Shown: positions 30,913 to 37,124 of the stretch, one piece after another
Numbering within the stretch: the first letter of the stretch is position 1
Layout: each line of letters starts with the position of its first letter
From: CAZEPJ01 sp964514105
GTDB lineage: Bacteria; Desulfobacterota; Desulfocorpusculales; Desulfocorpusculum
Direction: 5' to 3'
NCBI GenBank assembly: GCA_964514105.1
Contig: CAZEPJ010000046.1
Coordinates: forward strand, 1-37,124
Length of the DNA stretch: 37,124 nucleotides
Position numbers and translations under genes: made by a program
Notes under the pieces: model-generated
Told to the model about the DNA's origin: nothing
Databases searched by the model: none
The model's input: only the letters and a program-made list of their open reading frames with translations

Positions 30913-32634
30913 TCATCGAATCCTCAGGGAACGCATGCGGTTGATGGCCGCGGCCACCTCCATGGCCCTGGGAAGGGCCAGGTCCCCCCCCCGGCGCCCC
31001 CCCAGGACGTCGAACCCCCGGCCCCGCACGGCCTCCAGGGCCCGGGCCACCCCTTCCCGCAGGCACAGCCCCTGGTCGCCCAGCCGGGTGGCGTAGTAAT
31101 GGATCAGCTCGCCGATGGCCCGAGTCTGCGCCGGGTCCACCAGCTGGGCCACATGGGTGAGGTCGATGGCGGTGGTGCCGAACAGGATGTGCCGGAGCCC
31201 CCTGACATCGATCCTGACCTCCCGCTGTCCGCGCCGGGCCTCGAAACTCTCGACCAGCGGCACCCGATCCGTCACCCGGCCGAACTGCGCGCCCCCCTCC
31301 ACCCGGCGGCGGGAGGTGAACTCGGCCCGGATGCGGCGAACATCGGCCATGACGTCCCGGGGGACGTAGCGGTCCATCATGAGGACCTGGTCCGCCACGT
31401 CGAAGTAGTCCCCCGACCCCCCCATGACGAGCACCGTGGAGACGCCCAATTCCCGGTGTAGCTGGCCCACCTTGTCCACGAACGGCGTGATGGGCTCCTT
31501 GGCCTTGGCCACCAGGGCCTGCATCCGCTCGTCCCGGATCATGAAGTTGGTGGCCGACGTGTCCTCATCCACCAGGAGCAGTCGGGTGCCCATCTCCAGG
31601 GCCTCAATGATGTTGGCCGCCTGGGAGGTGGACCCGCTGGCGTTCTCCGTGGAGAAGCGGGAGGTGTCCTTGCCCAGGGGGAGGTCCTGGATGAAGGGGG
31701 AGATGTCGACCTTCTGCACGAAGCGCCCGTCCTCGGCCTTGATCTTCACGGCCGTGGCCACGGTGACCACGTTGTCCCGGCCGTCGCCGGGGACGTGGTT
31801 GTACACCCCCAGCTCCAGGGCCCGCAGAAGGGTGGACTTGCCGTGGAACCCCCCGCCCACGATGAGGGTCACCCCGGGGGGGATCCCCAGGCCTCGGATC
31901 GGACCGCCGTTGGGGCGATCCAGGGTCACCTCCAGGCTCGGGGGGGCCGCCCATGGAACGACCTCGGGCACTCCGGGGCCCGGACTCAGGGGGCGGTCGT
32001 CCACGCCGCTCCTCCGGGGCAGGCGGGCGCCGTTGGCCACGAAGGCCACCAGGCCGCGGTCATGGAGCTGATCCCGCATGGCGTCCTGATCCTGGCAGCA
32101 GGCCACGTGGGCCTCCAGGGCCTTGAGGTCCAGGTTCCGGGCGAACAGGGCGCGCTCCACGATGCGGGGCAGTTCCCGGAAGAGCATCTCCTCGGCCTCT
32201 CGACCCAGGACCGTGCGGCCGGCTGCGGGGAGGCCCATGACGAAGCGGGCCTCCATACCGTCCTCGCGCAACAGGACCGACGAGCGGTCCAGGATTTCCT
32301 GGCCGGGTTCGTCCATGGCGATGAGCCCGCTGTGCCCCATGCCCCTGCGTCCCCGGGCCACATCCCTCACCGCCCGGCAGAAGGCCCGGGTGAGGAAGTC
32401 CCGGAAGGCCGTCTGCCGGCTTCGACCGGCGAAGAGCCCGGGGTCGAATCCGGCCCGGGCGCGGCCCACCACCGCCCGCATGCGGGACGGAGCCGCGAAG
32501 GGGTCGCCCTGCACGTGGTCCACGTGCAGGTGAAATCCCGGGAACTCGTACGCCCCCTCCAGGTCCTTGTACGCCTTGTATCCCCTGCCGTCGATGCGGC
32601 GCAGGGTCTGCCTCAAGGCCTCGTGGTGTTCCAT
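30913..32634 (-). CDS. ABC-class ATPase (MRB1590/COG3044 family)
   Basis: A 573-residue cytosolic ATPase of the predicted ABC-class family whose eukaryotic example is the trypanosome RNA-editing factor MRB1590. The N-terminal third is family-specific (GRGYKAYKDLEGAYEF, FHLHVDHVQGDPFAAPSRMR). Walker A is GGGFHGKSTLL with Lys266, a signature-like segment is NASGSTSQAANIIEALEMG, and Walker B is LLLVDEDTSATNFMIRD. The C-terminus forms a further alpha/beta domain. The bacterial role is unknown; RNA binding is a guess from the eukaryotic relative. It has its own promoter, divergent from larC, and precedes the cNMP-type sigma-54 activator. Confidence 0.82.
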   Translation of the reverse strand: MEHHEALRQTLRRIDGRGYKAYKDLEGAYEFPGFHLHVDHVQGDPFAAPSRMRAVVGRARAGFDPGLFAGRSRQTAFRDFLTRAFCRAVRDVARGRRGMGHSGLIAMDEPGQEILDRSSVLLREDGMEARFVMGLPAAGRTVLGREAEEMLFRELPRIVERALFARNLDLKALEAHVACCQDQDAMRDQLHDRGLVAFVANGARLPRRSGVDDRPLSPGPGVPEVVPWAAPPSLEVTLDRPNGGPIRGLGIPPGVTLIVGGGFHGKSTLLRALELGVYNHVPGDGRDNVVTVATAVKIKAEDGRFVQKVDISPFIQDLPLGKDTSRFSTENASGSTSQAANIIEALEMGTRLLLVDEDTSATNFMIRDERMQALVAKAKEPITPFVDKVGQLHRELGVSTVLVMGGSGDYFDVADQVLMMDRYVPRDVMADVRRIRAEFTSRRRVEGGAQFGRVTDRVPLVESFEARRGQREVRIDVRGLRHILFGTTAIDLTHVAQLVDPAQTRAIGELIHYYATRLGDQGLCLREGVARALEAVRGRGFDVLGGRRGGDLALPRAMEVAAAINRMRSLRIR

Positions 32635-32684
32635 GGGCTTCCATCCCCCGTCCCGCTCCCTTCGGGCGGGCAGGGCCTTTTTCG

Positions 32685-32713
32685 TACATACCCGAGAGCC
32701 CCGGACAGGTCAA
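32685..32713 (-). promoter_or_regulatory. Candidate promoter of the ABC-class ATPase gene
   Basis: On the minus strand TTGACC (32713-32708), 17 bases and TATGTA (32690-32685). The leader would be about 45 bases. It lies back to back with the larC promoter. Confidence 0.45.
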
Positions 32714-32733
32714 GGGAGGCGGGGCGGGTAACC

Positions 32734-32763
32734 TTGACACCCCCGGAACCCGGGGGATAGAGT
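32734..32763 (+). promoter_or_regulatory. Promoter of larC with palindrome in the spacer
   Basis: Perfect TTGACA (32734-32739), 18 bases and TAGAGT (32758-32763, four of six). The spacer contains the perfect inverted repeat CCCCCGG-AAC-CCGGGGG (32740-32756), which fills the gap between -35 and -10, an operator-like position. The transcription start near 32770 leaves a short leader before the GTG at 32793. Confidence 0.5.
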
Positions 32764-32792
32764 ACGGCTGCCCCTTGGAGGGAGAGCCGCAC

Positions 32793-33974
32793 GTGACGCT
32801 GCTTTACATCGATGCCTTTTCCGGGGCCAGCGGGGACATGATCCTCGGGGCCTTGCTGGATCTGGGGGTTCCGCTGGCGGAGCTGGAGGCGGAACTTCGA
32901 AAGCTGGGGCTGGCCGGATGGACGCTCCAGGTGACCCGCCAGGCCCGCCACGGCATCCACGGGACGCGCGTGGTCGTGAATCCCGGCTACGACCACGGAC
33001 ACGGCCACCGCACCATGGCGGACATCGGCAAGCTCCTGCAAGATGCCCCCCTGAGGCCGCCGGTGCGGGCCCTGAGCCTGCGGATCTTCCAGCGACTGGC
33101 CGAGGCCGAGGGGCGGATCCACGGCGCACCTCCCCAATCCGTCACCTTCCACGAGGTGGGCGCCGTGGACTCCATCGTGGACATCGTAGGGGCCGCCGCC
33201 GGACTCCACCTCCTGGCCCCGGGCCGCATCGTCTGTTCCCATCTCCCACTGGGGCGGGGATTCGTGGAGGGCCACCACGGCGTCCTCCCGGTGCCGGCCC
33301 CCGCCACCCTGGAGATCCTGCGGGGCGTACCCGTCTCCGAAGGCGGCGCCGACGGCGAGCTGGTCACCCCCACCGGAGCCGCCATCTTGCGGGAGGTGGT
33401 GGACGCCTTCGGCCCGCTGCCCGCCATGCGCGTGGAGCGCATCGGGTACGGGGCGGGGCATCGAGACCCCGCCCATCGCCCCAACCTCCTTCGCCTGCTG
33501 CTGGGAGACGAGGAGGGCCTGGGGAACCGGGAGGACTGGATCCTCGAGGCCAATATCGACGACATGAACCCCGAGTTCTGCGAGCACATCACCGAGCGCC
33601 TCCTGGCCGAGGGGGCCCTGGACGTGTCCTGGTCCCCCCTGGTCATGAAGCGGGGGCGCCCCGCCGTTCTGCTTCGGGTCCTGGTGGAAGCGTCCGGCCT
33701 GACGGCCATGGCGACGCGTGTCCTCCAGGAATCAACCAGCATCGGGGTGCGCTTCTACCCCGTACGGCGCCAGTGCCTGGAGCGGGAGCACGCGGTGGTG
33801 GAGACGGCGTGGGGCCCCGTGCGGATCAAGGTCTCCTCCCAGGACGGGGTGGTGCGCAACGCCCTGCCCGAGTACCAGGACTGCCGCCAGATCGCTCTTC
33901 GAACCGGCCTGCCCCTCAAGGAGGTCTACCTGGAGGCCCTCACCCTGTACCGCCAGCAGAGGACCCGCCCTTGA
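32793..33974 (+). CDS. larC: LarC, nickel-pincer cofactor biosynthesis protein
   Basis: A 393-residue LarC homologue, the CTP-dependent enzyme that inserts nickel into the pyridinium dithiocarboxylate mononucleotide cofactor of lactate racemase and related enzymes. Visible landmarks are LYIDAFSGASGDMILGALLDLG, the His-rich HGHGH near residue 68, VTFHEVGAVDSIVDIVG, ELVTPTGAAIL, LEANIDDMNPEF and RVRI-type C-terminal strands ending LPLKEVYLEA. It is one continuous frame, unlike the Lactobacillus gene that needs a frameshift to join LarC1 and LarC2. GTG at 32793 is chosen because GGGAG lies eight bases upstream and the promoter leaves no room for an earlier start. No larA, larB or larE is in the window. 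Confidence 0.9.
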   Translation: MTLLYIDAFSGASGDMILGALLDLGVPLAELEAELRKLGLAGWTLQVTRQARHGIHGTRVVVNPGYDHGHGHRTMADIGKLLQDAPLRPPVRALSLRIFQRLAEAEGRIHGAPPQSVTFHEVGAVDSIVDIVGAAAGLHLLAPGRIVCSHLPLGRGFVEGHHGVLPVPAPATLEILRGVPVSEGGADGELVTPTGAAILREVVDAFGPLPAMRVERIGYGAGHRDPAHRPNLLRLLLGDEEGLGNREDWILEANIDDMNPEFCEHITERLLAEGALDVSWSPLVMKRGRPAVLLRVLVEASGLTAMATRVLQESTSIGVRFYPVRRQCLEREHAVVETAWGPVRIKVSSQDGVVRNALPEYQDCRQIALRTGLPLKEVYLEALTLYRQQRTRP

Positions 33975-34495
33975 GTTTTGGAGGGGATTCAGATATAAGG
34001 AACTCGTCGAAGGGGAAGGGATCCACGCCGCCTTTGGGCCGGGTGGACGCCTTCGCCCTGGGCGTTGCTACATGCCTGGGGGTGGGCTGCTGCCCTCTGG
34101 CCCCCGGCACCGCGGGCGCCATCCTGGGCCTGCCCGTTGCCCTGCTGTTCGGCCTCCAGCCCCCCGGGCTTGCCCCGTTGAGCGTGCTGGCCCTCGCGGC
34201 CTTGGGGGTCTGGGCGGCGGATCGGGCCGAGACGGTCCTGGGCAGGAGAGACCCTCCCGCCGTGATCGTGGACGAGGTGGTGGGCATGGCGGTGGCCCTG
34301 CTCTGGGTGGAGCCCACTTTCCTGACCGTGGCCTCGGCGTTCGTCCTCTTCCGGTTGGGAGACATCATGAAGGTCCCGCCCGGAGCCTGGCTGGAGCGCA
34401 GGGCGCCGGGCGGATTGGGCGTGGTGGCCGACGACGTGATCGCTGGGATATACGCCAACGCGGGGACGAGGCTGATCATGATGTGGGTCGGATGA
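33971..34495 (+). CDS. pgpA: Phosphatidylglycerophosphatase A
   Basis: A 174-residue inner-membrane phosphatase that converts phosphatidylglycerophosphate to phosphatidylglycerol. Motifs are CPLAPGTAGAILGLP, AVIVDEVVGMAVAL and RLGDIMKVPPGAWLERRAPGG followed by ADDVIAGIYAN, with membrane helices between them. The usual FDI-KP reads GDIMKVPP, a small deviation. No ATG is available. TTG at 33971 overlaps the larC stop as TTGA and has AGAGGA seven bases upstream; TTG 34034 or GTG 34043 are alternatives that would give a length nearer the family norm. Confidence 0.8.
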   Translation: MSFGGDSDIRNSSKGKGSTPPLGRVDAFALGVATCLGVGCCPLAPGTAGAILGLPVALLFGLQPPGLAPLSVLALAALGVWAADRAETVLGRRDPPAVIVDEVVGMAVALLWVEPTFLTVASAFVLFRLGDIMKVPPGAWLERRAPGGLGVVADDVIAGIYANAGTRLIMMWVG

Positions 34496-34619
34496 CGCGC
34501 CCGGCGACGCCGCAGGCCGAGGGTCGTTGGCTGGCTGGGCGGGATGAAGCCGCGCCTCCCGGGCCGCCTTTTCCGGGGTGCCGTTTGAAGCCTGGGTTCC
34601 TCGGTATGCTGGGGGTCTC

Positions 34620-35900
34620 TTGAGTCAGGTCCGCGTCGAGGTCGTCACCATCGGCGACGAGCTGCTCGACGGCAGCATCGTGGACACCAATTCGGCCTTG
34701 ATCGCCCAGAAGCTCCTGGGGCTGGGCCTGGAGGTGTGGCGGATGACGTCCATCGGGGACGAGCCCCACGCCATACGGTCCGCCTTGCAGGAGGTTGCGG
34801 GACGCTCCCGGGTGGCCCTCGTCACCGGGGGTCTGGGCCCCACCGAGGACGATCGCACGGCCCAGGCCGCGGCCGAGGCCTTCGGATGCCCCCTCTTTCT
34901 TCACCAGCCGAGCCTCGACCGGATCCGGGAGCTGTTCCAAAGCTCAGGATTGGAGATGACCCCGAACAACGAGCGGCAGGCCTGGGTGCCCGGCGGCTCG
35001 GAGGTGATCCCCAACCCCATGGGCACGGCCCCGGGCTTCGCCTTGGAGCGCGGCCAATGCCTCCTGGTCTTCCTCCCCGGCGTCCCCCGGGAGCTGGAGC
35101 GGATGCTGGAGGAGACCGTCCTTTCCATGGTGGCCCGGAGGCTGGAGCCCCAAGGGAGCGTGGTGTCCCGGACCCTCAAGGTGTTCGGATTGACAGAGGC
35201 CAAGATGGGGCAGATGGTGGCCGGGGCCCTGGACGGTATCCCCCAAGCCAGCCTGGCCTCCCTGCCCCGCTACCCCGAGAACCGTCTCAAGGTGACCGCG
35301 CGGTCCGCGGACCCGCGACAGGCCCTTCAGGCACTGGACGAGGCCGAACGGCGCCTGCGGGAGCGGGTGGGCCGCTGGGTCTACGGCTTGGATGGGGACG
35401 AGCTGGAATCCGTGGTTCAGGCCCTGTTGCGCCGGCAGGGGAATCGACTGGCAGTGGCCGAGTCGTGCACGGGGGGGCTCGTGGCCCACCGCCTCACGGA
35501 GGTGCCGGGCTGCTCGGACGTCCTGGAATGGGCCGTCGTGGCTTACAGCCTCCGGGCGAAGGAGGCCCTCCTGGGCGTATCCCGGGAGATCCTGGAGGGG
35601 CCGGGGCCGGTGAGCGCCCAGACCGCCCAGGCCATGGCCCGGGGGGCAATGGCCCGCTCGGGCGCCTCCGTGGGCCTGGCCACCACGGGCATCGCGGGCC
35701 CCGGCGGAGGCTCCCAGGAGACCCCCGTGGGCACGGTGTTTTTGGGCTTGGCCCATGGCTCGCGCGCGTGGAGCCGCCGCTTTCAGTTCCGGGGGGGACG
35801 GGGCAACGTCAAGACAATCGCCGCCACCGTCGCCCTGGATTGGCTCCGGCAGTACCTGCTCGGGGGGGACCCCGAGGCGTACGGCGCCCCCTGGAGGTGA
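34620..35900 (+). CDS. cinA: CinA, competence/damage-inducible nicotinamide-nucleotide amidase
   Basis: A 426-residue two-domain protein. The N-terminal molybdopterin-binding-like domain (about 1-170) begins VEVVTIGDELLDGSIVDTN and has VTGGLGPTEDD and FLPGVPRELERML; in this family it carries ADP-ribose/NAD pyrophosphatase activity. The C-terminal PncC domain (about 265-415) has the nucleophile Ser in VAESCTGGL and TTGIAGPGGGSQETPVGTVF; it deamidates nicotinamide mononucleotide to recycle pyridine nucleotides. No ATG fits. TTG at 34620 with GGGGG upstream matches the family start; a GTG at 34578 would add 14 residues. A TATGCT box at 34605 may be a -10, but I find no matching -35. The stretch 34496-34619 contains nothing else I can identify. 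Confidence 0.88.
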   Translation: MSQVRVEVVTIGDELLDGSIVDTNSALIAQKLLGLGLEVWRMTSIGDEPHAIRSALQEVAGRSRVALVTGGLGPTEDDRTAQAAAEAFGCPLFLHQPSLDRIRELFQSSGLEMTPNNERQAWVPGGSEVIPNPMGTAPGFALERGQCLLVFLPGVPRELERMLEETVLSMVARRLEPQGSVVSRTLKVFGLTEAKMGQMVAGALDGIPQASLASLPRYPENRLKVTARSADPRQALQALDEAERRLRERVGRWVYGLDGDELESVVQALLRRQGNRLAVAESCTGGLVAHRLTEVPGCSDVLEWAVVAYSLRAKEALLGVSREILEGPGPVSAQTAQAMARGAMARSGASVGLATTGIAGPGGGSQETPVGTVFLGLAHGSRAWSRRFQFRGGRGNVKTIAATVALDWLRQYLLGGDPEAYGAPWR

Positions 35901-35905
35901 GGGGC

Positions 35906-36475
35906 ATGCGCTCCTTCGTGGCCGTGGAGATCCCGCAGGAGATCCGGCGGGGCCTTGCGAGCCTCCAGGGCGAACTTGGGGAGTGCGGGTCGGTCGTCCA
36001 GTGGGTCCGCCCGGAGGCCATCCACCTGACCTTGAAGTTCCTGGGCGAGATCGACCCCGCCCGGGTGGAGGCGATCCGCCATGCCGCCGGGCGGGTGGTG
36101 GGGCGTCATCCCCCCTTCCCCTTGCGGGTGGCGGGCATGGGCTGCTTTCCCGGATTTGATCGACCCCGGGTGGTGTGGGTGGGGTTGACCGGCGACGAGG
36201 GTCGCCTTCAGGCCCTCCAGGGGGAGATGGAGTCGTGCCTGGAGGGGCTGGGGTTCCCCCGGGAGACGCGTCCTTTCCGTCCGCATCTGACGCTGGGGAG
36301 GGTGCGCTCGCCCCGGGGGAGGGATCGTCTCCTGGCCCGCATCCAGGGCCTCATGGGGTTGGAGCTGGGGCGGTTCGATGTCACGACCGTCACCCAATTC
36401 CGCAGCGAGCTTCGACCCTCGGGAGCGCGCTACACGCCTCTGTGGGAGGCCAGGCTCGGAGGAGGCAGGCACTGA
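35906..36475 (+). CDS. thpR: RNA 2',3'-cyclic phosphodiesterase (2'-5' RNA ligase family)
   Basis: A 189-residue 2H phosphoesterase. The two HxT motifs are IHLTLKF (about residue 36) and PHLTLGRV (about 126), each on its own half of the bilobal fold. It hydrolyses 2',3'-cyclic phosphates on RNA ends and in vitro joins tRNA halves. The ATG at 35906 is preceded by GGAGGTGA (35893-35900), a perfect complement to the 16S rRNA end, which itself contains the cinA stop codon, so translation is coupled. The order cinA-thpR-recA is common in bacteria, especially delta-proteobacteria. Confidence 0.9.
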   Translation: MRSFVAVEIPQEIRRGLASLQGELGECGSVVQWVRPEAIHLTLKFLGEIDPARVEAIRHAAGRVVGRHPPFPLRVAGMGCFPGFDRPRVVWVGLTGDEGRLQALQGEMESCLEGLGFPRETRPFRPHLTLGRVRSPRGRDRLLARIQGLMGLELGRFDVTTVTQFRSELRPSGARYTPLWEARLGGGRH

Positions 36476-36495
36476 AAAGGAGGGAGGCCGCGACG

Positions 36496-37124
36496 ATGGA
36501 TCAGGACAAGCAGCGGGAACGTGCCCTGGATCTGGCCATGGCCCAGATCGAGAAACAGTTCGGCAAAGGCTCCATCATGCGCCTGGGGTCGGGGGCCCTC
36601 CTGGAGGACGTGAAGGTCATTTCCACGGGATCCTTGAGCCTGGACCTGGCCCTGGGCGTCGGGGGGATCCCGCGGGGGAGGGTCACGGAGATCTACGGCC
36701 CGGAGTCCTCGGGGAAGACCACCCTGGCCCTCCATGTGGTGGCCGAAGCCCAGCGGGCCGGCGGCATGGCCGCCTTCATCGACGCCGAGCACGCCCTGGA
36801 CGTCCACTACGCCAAGAAGCTGGGCGTGAACACCGACGAGGTCCTCATCAGCCAGCCGGACACGGGGGAGCAGGCCCTGGAGATCGCTGAGATCCTGGTC
36901 CGAAGCGGGGCCGTGGACGTCCTGGTGGTGGACTCGGTGGCGGCCTTGGCCCCCCGGGCCGAGATCGAGGGGGAGATGGGCGACGCCCACGTAGGGCTCC
37001 AGGCCCGCCTCATGTCCCAGGCCCTTCGCAAGCTGACGGCGGCCATCAGCAAGTCCCAGACGGCGGTGGTCTTCATCAACCAGATCCGGATGAAGATCGG
37101 CGTCATGTTCGGCAACCCCGAGAC
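36496..37124 (+). CDS. recA: Recombinase RecA (5' part; cut by the window end)
   Basis: The first 209 codons of RecA, the ATP-dependent strand-exchange protein of homologous recombination and the SOS response. Family-perfect segments are MAQIEKQFGKGSIMRLG, the Walker A GPESSGKTTLALH, AFIDAEHALDVHYAKKLGV, Walker B VLVVDSVAALAPRAEIEGEMGD and the loop MSQALRKLTAAI, then FINQIRMKIGVMFGNPE. AGGAGGGAGG lies upstream of the ATG. Only 20 bases separate it from thpR and I see no LexA-type palindrome there, so recA is either read from an upstream promoter or controlled at a distance. Confidence 0.97.
   Translation, partial: MDQDKQRERALDLAMAQIEKQFGKGSIMRLGSGALLEDVKVISTGSLSLDLALGVGGIPRGRVTEIYGPESSGKTTLALHVVAEAQRAGGMAAFIDAEHALDVHYAKKLGVNTDEVLISQPDTGEQALEIAEILVRSGAVDVLVVDSVAALAPRAEIEGEMGDAHVGLQARLMSQALRKLTAAISKSQTAVVFINQIRMKIGVMFGNPE

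Noticed and set aside
34585..34610. Promoter TTGAAG...TATGCT before cinA
   Set aside because: The spacer is only 14 bases, too short for a normal sigma-70 promoter; only the -10-like box is noted.
1..37124. CRISPR arrays, insertion sequences, prophage genes, tRNA or rRNA
   Set aside because: No regularly spaced repeats, transposase or integrase motifs, or tRNA-like cloverleaf ends were found on reading both strands.

Overview
The window is a GC-rich bacterial chromosomal segment, roughly two thirds G+C or more by eye, densely packed with genes that often overlap by ATGA or TTGA. I see no phage, insertion sequence, CRISPR array, tRNA or rRNA. The content points to an anaerobic or facultative member of the former Deltaproteobacteria (Desulfobacterota, around Desulfuromonadia/Deferrisomatales). 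The clues are an RdgC-family gene beside a small partner gene as in Geobacter relatives, the order pgpA-cinA-thpR-recA, two sigma-54 activators, and MetF paired with the iron-sulfur protein MetV. The lineage is an inference, not proven by the sequence.

Layout. 1-3119 (+): the tail of an unknown gene, a secreted tannase/feruloyl-esterase family enzyme, and a Tat-exported polysaccharide deacetylase-like protein whose 5' end has been tandemly duplicated. 3136-6477 (-): a three-gene unit with an HNH nuclease, a THUMP rRNA methyltransferase and a divergent N-acyl-D-amino-acid deacylase. 6528-9402 (+): a class III aminotransferase and an MFS transporter behind two candidate sigma-70 promoters.

9406-17154 (-): the centrepiece, a six-gene operon of MvhD-like protein, MetV, MetF, a degenerate ferredoxin/GltB2 paralogue, a ferredoxin-GltB2 flavoprotein, and a GltB1-GltB3 fusion. 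A near-consensus sigma-54 promoter lies just upstream (17137-17152). 17294-21866 (-): immediately upstream sit three overlapping regulatory genes, a KaiC-like/XRE/cupin fusion, a cytosolic double-GAF histidine kinase and an NtrC-type sigma-54 response regulator. The natural reading is that this set senses an intracellular signal and drives the MetFV-glutamate-synthase-like operon. That operon may couple methylene-tetrahydrofolate reduction to an unusual ferredoxin/FMN electron path, or may join C1 and amino-group chemistry.

21929-26821: a VOC epimerase-like gene and an exported VIT/von Willebrand A protein (-), divergent from an ECF sigma factor/anti-sigma factor pair (+). 27007-29267 (+): a Tim44-like membrane protein, the RdgC-family protein and its partner. 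29358-32634 (-): a sigma-54 activator with a cyclic-nucleotide-binding domain and an ABC-class ATPase, divergent from a rightward housekeeping run larC-pgpA-cinA-thpR-recA (recA is cut by the window end).

Many long open frames on the strand opposite real genes are GC-driven shadows and were left out. Promoter and terminator calls come from motif spacing read by eye and should be taken as candidates.
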